Part shown: in pieces, positions 25,801 through 37,800 of the stretch | How the letters are laid out: each line of letters opens with the position of its first letter | How positions within the stretch are numbered: position 1 is the first letter of the stretch | Assembly (NCBI GenBank): GCA_025345505.1 | Contig: JANVCC010000261.1 | Location: forward strand, 5,857,460 to 5,921,459 | From: Todiramphus chloris collaris | Taxonomy: Eukaryota; Chordata; Aves; Coraciiformes; Alcedinidae | Direction: 5' to 3' | Length of the DNA stretch: 64,000 bases | Position numbers and translations under genes: made by a program | Notes under the pieces: model-generated | Database searches by the model: none | Told to the model about the DNA's origin: nothing | The model's input: only the letters and a program-made list of their open reading frames with translations

Positions 25801-28800
25801 ACAACCTCTCTGGGCAGCCTGTTCCAGTGCTCTGTGACCCTTACTGTAAAGAAGTTCCCCCTCATGTTAAGGTGGAACCTCCTGTGCTCCCGCTTATATC
25901 CATTCCCCCTAGTCCTATCGCAAGGCAGGAGTGAGAAGAGGCTGTCCCTTTCCTCTTGACACTTAGCCCTCATATATTTATAAACATTTATCAAATCCCC
26001 TCTCAGTCTTCTCTTTTCCAGCCTAAAGAGCCCCAGGTGTCTCAGCCTCTCCTCATAAGGCATGTGCTCCAGTCCCTTCATCATCCTTGTAGCCCTCCGT
26101 TGGACTCTCTCAAGCAGATCCCTGTCTCTCTTGAACTGGGGAGCCCAGAACTGGACACAGTATTCCAGGTGAGGTCTCAGCAGTGCAGAGTAGAGGGGGA
26201 GGAGAACCTCCCTCGATCTGCTGGACAGGCTCCTCTTGATACACCCCAGGATACCACTGGCCTTCCTGGCCACAAGGGCACATTGCTGCTCCATGGAGAA
26301 CTTGTTGTCCACCAGGACTCCCAAGTCTTTCTCCACAAGACTGCTCTCCAGTAGATCACCTCCCAGTCTGTACTGGTGTAATTTATTACTCTTACCTAGA
26401 TGCAGGACTCTACGTTTATCCTTGTTAAACCTCATTTGGTTCTGGAGATTCTGGGGAGCTTTCTCTTCCTTTACTCCCAGTCCCCTTATACCTTGCAGTG
26501 CTGTGTCTTTGAAACAGCTGGTCTTAGCACTGCATTCACTCTGTGCTAAAGCCCTCAGCAGTCAGGTCTTTCAGCTTCTCTTGGTTACTTTCTGTCCTTT
26601 GTGATGGATTTGTGAACACCCACCTCTCTGGAAACCAGACTGTTCATTTTCTTCCACGTGTACAAAGATGCCTGAATCTACTCACCTTCATCCTCAGAAA
26701 GTCCCCCGACAAACAGTTACTCTCGGGTAGAGTCCAGAAGCGTTACCCGAATGTCCTGTTCCCTTCTTCTGCTCAACCAGAACCATTTGTGGTTGGAAAC
26801 CTGAGCAAGACAAGAGAATGATGCACAGCCCCATGCCAGGACGTTTTTAGGCAGGGGACCGAGACAGTCCGGAGCTGAGCCGTGGCTGCCCCCGAGTGAG
26901 GTGACAGGTTTAAGCCAGGTGAGTTAGCAGATGATCTGTGCCATTTCCACAGCAGATGCTGATGTCAGGCTTCTGCGGAGACGTCTTACAAAGAAAGCTG
27001 CTGGTTCTTGGAAACGCTGCTCTCTGCTATATCCTTGCAAGCGCATCAGAACCTTTGACTCAAAACCTTCCTCCTGGATCACAGAACTTAACTTCTTCTA
27101 CCTCATCTTTCAGTTTGAGTTACACACTTTTACAGATGGCTTGAGGATGACTGTTCCATTTTGCAGCAACCTCTACAGCTTTGTTCCAAGGCAAAATGAA
27201 AACAAATTCCTTCAAATGCTTTTGCAAAACTCATGTTACATGAGAATGTTCCTTCTGAACAGCTTTTGTGGGGTGGGGAAGAGGCAGGCAGTTGAGATCT
27301 GAGTCCCTGCTTTGCTCATCAGAGTACAGTCTCTCGTGTGTGTCACACTGGACATTTCACAGCATTTCAACTGCAAACCAGAAACTGCGTAGCTACAAAT
27401 AACAAGTTGCCATGACTTCAGCGGTAAACCCAGGTGAGCAGCAGAGCACAGGTACTTGGGCTTAACACAGCCCTAAAGGATCTGCAACATTTTGAGTCAT
27501 CTCAGCCTATGGGCATTGTGTGTCTGCTATGAACACACATATCCTGGTGCAGCAGGGAACCGGGAGCTGCATTGTTCTGTCTTCTGTCCAAAGCGAGTGT
27601 CTCACCTGGCTGGATAGAGATCTCAGTAAAGTCACATCATTTCTAGTGAGAGGAAATATTGTCAAAAATGTTCTCAACAGATCTGTTTGTGTAGCTCCCT
27701 TAATGGTATTTGGCTGCTGTCTAAGAAAAAACCCCACCATCTGGAATAAATTCCATGCAAAATTGTGTGGCATAGTGTGAATTGAATGCTTGCTGCAAAC
27801 ATAGTTTTCTGTTTCTTAGATTTCAGATAAAATTTATGTGTTTATTCTTACCTAGTTGCTCTGGGATTTATGTAGCAGTAATGGGAGGTAGGCATATACG
27901 GGGATGAAAATGAACTCTGCTGTGTTTCTGGTTGCTTACTTAGAAGGCTTTCCCTTTTTCCAGTATCTAACCTGACCTTTTATTTATATACACACAGTTT
28001 GTGAATGGGATGGCAAAGCACCCTGAGCTGGGCAAAACACAATCATAACAAATTCTCATAGATATCCTCAGACTTTCTTGAGAAATTGATGCATGGTTTA
28101 TACATTTTCTTCTCTCAAATGTTTCTAAAACAAAAGGCAGTTTCCTTCCACATAGTGTTTTGCACATAATTATTTGCAATACAGATTTCAAAAGCCTGCC
28201 TTAACTTTCTCAGTTTTTTAAGTGCTATTAATGGCAAGAGGTGCACATTTTGCATCCTCAACTCGATTTTGCTGTTGTATGTCCTAATTATGTTGTGGTG
28301 GCTCATTGTTTGTAGGAAGCAATTCTTTTTTTCAGTTTTCCTCCATTTTCTCACAGCTTGATTCTCCCCATCCCTTCCCTGCTCCCTACCTGCCCCCCTA
28401 TTCCTGTACCTTCCCTCTGTTTAAAACAGAAATAAAATTTATTACAGATTCTAGAGGTTTTTTTTCTGAGCTTTCTGTCTCATACCAGGTGTTGTATGAG
28501 CTACTGCTTTCATTTAACTGAATGCTGGAATAAGTATCTGCAGGAACAGACCAATACGTCTTTATGGGATGTCTTTTGGTATGTTGTTTTGTCATATTTA
28601 TATATTGTGATTCTACTCCCAAATGGGGATTGTGCTACTATAGGGTACACAACTGCAGAATGACTGTTCCCACCGAGAAAAAAAGTGTTAACAAATTGAA
28701 TAGTAATGAATTAACCTGCAGAAAAAGCATTTTGCCCTAGTACACAGAAACCCTGCATAACTAGAGCATATAATTTTAAATGAAGCAGGCTCTAGGAATG

Positions 28801-31800
28801 CCTCAATGAGTGTGATGTCGACAGTAGCTCATAATTCATGGATATGAATTATAGCTGAATATCAGGAAAAAACTTCCTGACATTGAGATCTATTAGGTTG
28901 TGGAATAATCTCCCATGGGAAATGGTGGAAATCCCATTGCTTAAGATGAGACTGAGCACTAGTAAAGGTACAAATCCTGGCCCGGCCTCAATCTTTTAGG
29001 GCAACTGAATTAATTGCTTTAACGTATGCCTTCCCATCAATCTAGGCCAGTGATGTCCTCTAGTATTTGTAGGGCAGGAGCAACAAAGGCAGCTGTAGTA
29101 TGAGCTGCCTTACCTTGCCCCATGGCTGTGCCTCCTCTGCTTGTGAACGGGTCACCCCCAGGGATAAAAAAAATGGGTGACTTTGAGTGCCCCAAGAGCT
29201 GCCCTGGAGAACGTCTGTCCTGGCTTTGGGGGGGTCTTGGCCTGGGATCTGGGTCACCCTGCTCAGCTTGCAGCTCTGCTGCTATGGGCTCACACCCTCC
29301 CTTCCTCCCTTCCTCCCTTCCCTACCTGGCACAGGATACCTCTGGTCATCCACCTGCATCTTCTTCAGCACTGCCCCAAGATTCTTGTGAGGTCCCTTAA
29401 GTTCCTGCAGGTGGGGGGTGGTAGGTGATCTCCCAGCACGGCATCTTTCGAACAGGACACGGAGGCAGGGAGTTGAATGCAGTAAGTCATGGCACAGGGG
29501 GGGTGGAGGGTGCAGGACTGAAGGTGTCGGGGGGGTCAGGTGAGTGCACAGGCCCAGGGTGGGGTGGTCTTGTCTGTAGCACCTCTGGGGAGCAGTGTGT
29601 GAAATAAGCTGGGCTGTAGTTCTGGTGTGGAGGGGATGCCTGGTTTCCAGCTGCAGTGCCCTGAGCCAACCTGCGTCTGTGTGAGCGGTGTGGGGGGGCT
29701 GAGCAGTGGGAGTGAGCCCAGCACCCAGCCTTTTGCCATCAGAAACCCCCACTCATGCTTCTTGGGAGCTGATGAGAGGGACAACGAAAGGGAACTGGGA
29801 TCTTTTCCCCCATGTGAACATCTGTGAACCTGGGTAAATCTGCCCGGATGCGAACTGAGCTCAGCAAACACCCAGAGCTTCCAGTGCCTGATGTGAACCT
29901 GTCGTTTTCAGTTACAGATTATCTGTGACTGAATCATTTTAAAATTTCCCATTTTGTTACACACAGGTAATGTATTTAATGCACATGGTTTAGCTTTAAT
30001 TTAGGGGGAAAAAAGTCTTCAACTCTGAAATGGCTACAGCTGCAACTATTAAATGATGCTTGTGTCCTTGTGAGTAAAAAACTAGATCAGTGCAAGTGAG
30101 GTGACAATTCTCTAGGGATGGCAAGAACCAGCACCTAATGTATAGAGGTAGGCCAGTGGTTTGGGTTCTGATTATTTTACTTTGTTTTAAAAAAAAAAAA
30201 GAGAAATAAAAAGCTTTGACTCCAAAACTTGAAACTAGGAGATGATAAACACTCCTCCCTGGGTTAAGCAGGAAAGAAAAGACTGGGATGCACTTGCATC
30301 ACTTTCAGATGGGGAGGCTTGGCAAATTATGTTATTAGAAATCACTGAAATAGATTTCAATAGAATTACCATGGTAAGGGATGCGAGAGCCATGTTTCTG
30401 CTCTTCCTTTCCCTCCCCTCCAGTTCTTCATGCAGAAGAACAGAGCGTGTGGCTCCAATCTGTACTCACCAGCAGCTTTTGGTTTGCTGGTCAAGAACAG
30501 CTGCTGTATGTGAACAGCCTTAACAAACATATATACCATATGTCAAAGATACTTTTGTGATTGAAGCGACATGAAAGGAATGTCAAAGAGCTGCCAGATG
30601 AGAAAGAACGAACCAGATACTATTTTTTTTGTGATGAATCCTTGAAGACTAACAAAAAAGTAGTCCAATTAAAGGTCATAGAGCAGTCTTCTGCCCTCAT
30701 GCATGTGAAAGGCATTGTGCAGTCATAACCAAAGCAGAATTTGACTCCCAAATTAACTCATTTGCTGGATGCAAAGCTGAAAGAAAATCCTTATGACCAG
30801 CTTCTAAGTGTATATAATGACAAATTACAGCAGCAGAAAAATGTATTCATATCATATCTCTAATTCAGCCGAGTATTAATCACACTGATGTTCAGCAGTG
30901 TGTTTAAATACATGCTTAAGTACTTTACTAAGCACTGCCTGTAAACAACTCTATATGACTGTGCATTAGCATAGTATGGAGTTTATCTATATACTCTCTC
31001 CAGCGTACTACAATTATTTTAAGCCCTGTGGCAGGCAGTAGCACAGAACTGGATGATCTTAGGTGTCCAAGTCCCAGCCTTCTGGCTGATCCCTGTGCAG
31101 TCCCTGTCTTCCAGCTGCATTGCCACTAATGTCTGCAGAAGTTAACTTAAACATTGATTTATTCAGCAGAATCACAACTGTTGGAATCAACTGGGTATTT
31201 CCTGTCTCACATTAACTTCAGACCCAGGAAAGACAATTACATCTGGGGCAGAGGTGTCCCGTGTAAGGGCTTACACAGTGCTAAAGCCTCCAATTTAAGT
31301 CTTGTTAATGTGCAGGGAGTTTGGGAGCTTTCTGCAACGGGACACATTTCACCCAGCAAGGCTGGAGCCACTGTCCTCCTGTCAGCTGGGGTGGTGTCTC
31401 CAGCGCAGCTCCAAGAAATGATCAATTCAGCGCTCGGAAGTTTGAGGTTTTTTTCTTAACTGCAAAGATTTACAACAGCAATAAAGCACTGACATAGCAT
31501 CCCTTTTCCTGAAGCCATAATTTGACTTCTCTCTAGCTGCTTGGCTTTAACAGCCTGGCCTCCTCTCAGAGAGGCAGGGATGCTCTGGTAAAACTGTGCT
31601 GGCACCCACCTGAAGAAGTTGCAGTCACTTGAGGGCTTTCACTTGAAACTTTCAATACTGGAAAATAATCTGTTGTCCTCAGAGAAAAGAAACAATTCCT
31701 TGAGAAAAAGTCCTCTGGCTTTCCATGGCACAAAGCAGAAATGAATATAGATCTTCAAGTAACAGAAGAATTAGTTTAAATAATGCTAAACTCGCTGTTT

Positions 31801-34800
31801 CAGGGAAAAAAAATGTTTTTATACAGAAAACTTCTATTGATCTATCACCTTATATTGATTTTCATAAAAAAATTCTACCAGGCCTGACCATTTAACTGTA
31901 CAGTACCACAGTTCTTTACCTCTGCTTCTGGAGTCACCAATTACCTTTTTGCAGTATGTAGACAGTGTTTCAGTGTCCCCTGATGCTCAGTGGCTTTGCG
32001 GGATGCTGGAGCTGCCCATGGGTGCATAGCCATGGATGGAAAGCCTCTTCCTCTTCACAGAAGCAAGGCTGTAGAGGTAGCACCGATGTACTAATGACTA
32101 CTGACTGCACACCAAATCCGGGGGTAAGGAACCCTGTGGAAGGTTCAGGCAGGTGAAGGAATGGCTGGTTTTGGTTGGTTGGGTTTGCTGGGGGTTGCAT
32201 AGTTGGACAAGGAGGGCAGATGCCAGAGCTGGGATTCCATCCCACAGCTGGAGTTCATCCTGGGTGGCCTCCAGGGGCTGGTGAGAAGTGTCATGCAAGT
32301 GTCACAGGAAAAAGTGGCAAGCAAAGGAGAGTCTGGACTATTAGACGTAAGAAAAGTGAACTGTGTCAACCAAATTCATACCACTCCATGCATGGATGAA
32401 ATCTGGTCCAAATTCTATGTCTGCTCTACTTAAAAATGTTCTGCGACCCACAGAAAAATCTGGAAGGAAGTATTTGATTTACCCCTTGGCTGATCGTTTC
32501 TATATGACTTTTTAACATGCTGTTTCCTGCCACGTGTGGTAAACCACCAGTGGTTCCAGAAAGCACCTGCTGAACTAGGGCCCCAGACAAACTGGGACCT
32601 TGAGAACAAAGAAGAACCTGAGAGTACAGCAGTTGGAGTTAAGTCAGCACCGTGAAGTGAGTTCAGGTGGTGCTGTACCACCCTGTAACCATGCTGGGAC
32701 TCCCAGTTCTGCCCTGGGACTGTCCCCTGGGAGCACAGTAATTACACTGCCCTTTTTCACGTGTCAAATTAAGGCCCGAGTACCTAATTCTGATTATTTC
32801 AGGGAAGTTGCTGCAGAGTTACGTTAGCAGAGTTGCCAACAGTTTTATCTCTGATCTTGCACATTTAGTTTATTAAGACAAAGCTTTGTAATTCAACTGA
32901 TTATTTTTTAAATGGGAGGTTTTGATCTTCTGGTTGAAAATTTAAAGTAAATTGAAGGGGCATCAAGCATATGTAGTGTCTTGGATTTAGTGGTCTGCAT
33001 TGTTACGTTTAGAAATGTTTATCAGCACCTCTGCTGTGGAGTAGGGAGCAAATAACGAAGCCCACAAAATTTGTAATGTGATTTGAAGACGATTTTTGCA
33101 AAGAATGCATAGAATCCATGTTTATCACAACAATGACTATGCACCCTACCATTGCAATAGGAATTGAATGTATTTGTAAACCTCTAGGGACATGGGTGTC
33201 AGCAAGTGTCCCAAACAGGATTTTGTAATCACTCAGAGGTTCTACATGTGGCAGGATATCAAAAAGTACTTCTTTCTGTCAGAAAACAAAATAAAGCAGA
33301 GAACTTAGAACTTGAAAGCCAACATACAGTTGATCATATGGGAGCTGTCTTTGCAGACTCAATGTCTAAAGCTTAGCTTTAAGGACTCAACAGAATTTTA
33401 ACAAAGGTATTTCTCCAATAAAAGTACCATCATGCCTCTTGGGATGTGTCCAGTCCGTGCAGAATGACACTGGTTTTGTACTGTGTAAGGCAGGTGCACT
33501 GGGGTAAGGAGTAGGCTGATGTCGCCAGCTCATTTTGCAGGTAGTTGCTGTTAATATTTGTTTGTTATCTGTGGAATATTTTTGAGTCTAAACGTTTTGC
33601 AGGTTTTGTTGTGGTCAGAGGATTGCAACAGATCCAGCTCATCTTCTTTTCTCCAAGGGAGCACCCACTAGTTCAGCCAGAACACCCACTAGTGCTCATG
33701 TTCCTAGGTGGTTGCAAATGTAAGGTGAAATGTGTGCTTTAAAACACTCTAATCAGTGCTTTAAGGTAGTTTAAGGTACTGGCTTGTTCTAATGATAAAA
33801 GCCTAGAAAAAACTGCTGCAGCCCATCTGGTAAGTGGTGACTTTTGCAAGCACTGTGCTAAACCAAAGCAGTTGCCTCGATCATCGGTTCGTGCTCTGGA
33901 GTGTGAATCGAAACTGTCTCAGAGGTAACCTGCCTTGTGTAGAAACACATTTATTTTAGCCAGGTGGGGATCAGCAGTGTCCATGTGAATATGCACTGAT
34001 CAAACACACTGCAATTTGTACTATATTCCATCTTTATTAATTTACAGGAGGATTGCAAATGCCTCGGACAGGATCAGTCTGTAGTAATGTCCCGTGATGA
34101 TGCTCTATGCATTTTGCCAGTGGGTTTGCAATGAATTAAAAAAAGAACTCCTGAAGTGCACTTTTAAAATTTTATTTCCCTTGCGTTTGTTTTTCCATCA
34201 CATTGTTTCCATCTTGTGAAAATCCAAATTCATCAGGAGTGAAGGCTGAGTTGAGTTTTCACCTGCAGGGTATGTGTCAGGACATGCTCTTGAGCAGCAC
34301 AAAACTGTCTGCCCAGTTTGCAGCGAAGGTGGAATCCCTCCTTATCAAATGCTGCCTTGCCCCGTGGGTGTAATCCTGTGTGGGGCTCTTCCAAGGTGAT
34401 TTTGGGACAGCAGCAAGGATCTGGGCCTGCACAGTGCCAGCTGTGAGAGGCTGCAGAATGCCAGTTACCCTGGCAGTACTGCTGCCCCGTGTTGGGAGCA
34501 TCCCCAGCAGCTGCCCTCATCTTCCTCCGCTGAGTGGGAGCAGGGCTTTCTCTACCCATGCCAGACAAGCAAAAGAAAAGACTGACTTCAAAATGATCCT
34601 GGCTGTTAACTCTCTTCCTCTTGGCCGTGAAGAGGAGCCTGCAGGAGCTTGCAAGTCTGGGCTGGCTCATGAGAAGGTGCTATACAGGTGATCTAGGATG
34701 TCTGTATTTTCGTGAGAGGCTGGAGGAAGCTGGATGTTGGGAAGGAGTGCTTAGTGGTGTTAGTGGGATGGATGATGCCTTGAGAGAGACAGTTCTTCCT

Positions 34801-37800
34801 GTAGGTAGCTGGGAAAGAGTGAGAGAAGGTGTCCTTTGGCTGCAGAGCGTATGCAGGTAAATACCAGTCCCTTTGCACATTCCCAATGGATGGAGCAGGC
34901 ACACTTCAGCTTCTCCATGTCTTACCCCAAAAAAAACTGTTCTTTAGGTAGACAAGCTGCAATCCGGCCACTTTATGGAGTCCAATTTGGGACTGACCTT
35001 GAGTAAAGCACTCTGTTTCCATTGAAAAGGAGTGGGACTATTTTGGAAAGGAATTCCATCCCCCACCTTTAATTCTGCAGTTGTTCGGGATTTTTTTTTT
35101 TTTTATTAGCTTCCTCACATCCACTTTCTCCTTCCTTACCCCTCTAAGGAGCAAGCACACTCTTTGTCAAAAGCGAGCATGTCGCTTTACCCACCTTCCA
35201 GATCATCACGGAGCGAGGGAGCGAGATCTGGCGGGGTGCTGGTGGGGCTGGGAGCTGTGCCTGCTGCATGCCACTGGGTGCTGGNNNNNNNNNNCACTGG
35301 GTGCTGGTGGGGCTGGTAGCTGTGCCTGCCGCATGTCACTGGGTGCTGGCAGGGCTGGGTGCTGGCAGGGCTGGTAGCTGTGCCTGCCGCATGTCACTGG
35401 CACTGGCGTGCGCAGGAGAGCAGCAGATGCGTGCGGACTGCCAGAGAAATCGCTGACTGAGCCTTGCGTGGTCTGGCTTCGGGGAGCTGAGACAAGCCGA
35501 GGCAAAGCAGGTATGACTGATACCCGTGCCAGAGCCTGAGCACCCGCCGTGCCCATTGCAGGCAGCGGGAGCCGGCGGGGCTCAGCATCCGACAGGATGG
35601 ACGCGCTGAGCGGTCGCTGGGGCTTGCGCACTCCGTTTGATTTCTTCCCTTTCACGCCGAACACGAGGAACAAGCAGAAGCGAACTGCTTGGAGGAAGCT
35701 GGCTATGTCTTTTTTTGTGCTGCGTTTCACCTCTTTGTTTTTTGGTTGGCTGGGAAAAGCTGAAGCCAAGAGCTGATGGAAATGCCTCCCGGGGCGGGGG
35801 GAGCCCAGCGTTCCGCACCCCATCTAGCGGCAGAGCCTCCGGCTGCCGCAGGCAGGGAGATGCGGCAGGAGGAGGAGGAGGAGGAGGAAGAGCTCCTGCA
35901 ACTCCGGCCATGGGCTTGGTAGACCTGGGACTCTGCAGCTATAGGATGAGGAAGGCGTTGGCTGCCAGTCGGAGCTGGGGTGCCTTGCACCGCGCGTGAA
36001 AAGAGCGTTAGACAGACGGCGATACCAAGCCCTCCAGAATTAGGAAATGTGAGAATTACGCTGCTTCTGCGACCGTAATTCGGCCTGTTTGCATAAGCAT
36101 TGAGATACAATCTCTAATGATAGCACACATTATTCTTTGGCGCATCAGTGCGCAGGAGGGACCGTGCTGAAGTTCTGCTCACAGTATTTCTTCTCTTGTT
36201 CAGCCGGTAGATCCTGTCTGTGACATGCTGCTGAAATCTTCCAAAGACAGAATATTTTCACAAGGTTTTCACAGCCACAGGGGCCAACTGCTTCACTGAC
36301 ACTCGTGGTATTTTTGCAGCATCCTCTTTGTGAGGAGCATGATCTGTCACCGTTCCCGTTGTGCAGATGAGGAACCAAAGTGCTGTGAGGTTCAAGTCAA
36401 AGGTGTCCTTCCTATCAGGGTGTTCATTTCAGGACCCCCCAGGCCATGCTTCCCACGCTGCCTCCCCTGCCTCAAAGCAGAGCAACAGCAATGAGCACAG
36501 AGAGCTCCTGCGTATAAGACACGGGGATCAGATCAGGGTCTCTGAAAATGAAGCACACATAATTAGTGTTCTCAGAACAGAGGAGACAGGTAGCTATGGT
36601 GAAAATTATCTTAAGGGGCTTAGCACCACAGTAAAATTGTGTGACACGTGCAGGAACGGGATCCCATTCTCCAGCTCAGGGCACGGCTGCCTTAACTCTA
36701 AGAAATACCATCTGCCCCTGCAGCCCCCAGCCTCTCCCTGCACACCTTCCAGAAGCGCAGTTTCTTGCAGGCAAAGGTCTTGTTCTCTGTTACCTGCCTG
36801 CTTCACAGGGTGGCTTCATCCCCTGCATCAGGGCTGCAGCCTTAAGGTAGGTGAGGCTGTTACTGTTGTTTCAAGTTCCTTTCCACCCAAACCCCATCTC
36901 ATGGTCTTGTCTCTGCCTTCCTGTAAACTCTGGAGATCATTTGACCCCTGGGTGAGCCTGTTCAGGGCACTCAACCTTAATGAAGATAAACTTTATTGTT
37001 TTCTAGATTATTTTTCTACCAGATTATTGCTTTGAAAGGGCTCACTCTGGGGTGCCAAGGAGAGTCTGCTGGCACAAAAAGGGGCCTGGATTGCCTGGGC
37101 TGTAAGAGGGACAAGGCCACTGCAATGGGTTAGACCCATTGGAATGGTCTGGTATCACGTGCTGAGGTTGTAGTTTCACAACCATGATAAGCTGGTGCTG
37201 CTGCTGCTGCTACATCAGTCCTTCCCTTCTTCTCATGGCCTCACTCTCCTGCTCACTCCAATTCATAAGGCCAGACAGGGTAGCTTAGGGGGAAACAGAT
37301 CTGGGTTAAATTCAATGCACCTTAAAAAACCAGTGTGTTTTCTTGCCTGTTTCTTGCTTGCCTCCACGCACACACACACCAGCCATCACAAGGAGCACTG
37401 GGTCTTCAGACAAGACCAGACCAAAGCGTTTCTTGCCGCGGCAGGTTCTGCAGGTCTCTGGTGCTCATGGGACTGAACCTTCAGCACGATGGGCAGCTGG
37501 CAGCTGTCATGGTTAGCTGCTTAAGGGTGATACCAGCATAAATAGAGCGGTGCCAGAGGCAATGTGCACTGCAGCCTCTCAGAATGGCAGTCCGTATCTT
37601 CCGAATGCCCCACATCTCCATGGCATTTTCATAGACTTGGACATGAAGCTGCCTTCTCAAGGTAGTCTGTCAGGTAGGCTGGCTTTGTAGATCTGCTGTA
37701 CACAGCTCTGCCTGTTGAATTCAGGCGGTTGCTGGTGACACTGGAAGCTACATGTCCTAGGAACCAGAGAGTGGAAAGAGCACAAGTTCCCACCCAAATG

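Noticed and set aside
31020-31090. Possible CR1 tail (CTGGATGATCTTAGGTGTCC)
   Set aside because: Only one short word matches. There is no octamer tail or flanking CR1 text.
35206-35823. 205-codon minus-strand frame over the minisatellite and CpG island
   Set aside because: It spans an N gap and tandem repeat, and the composition explains the openness.
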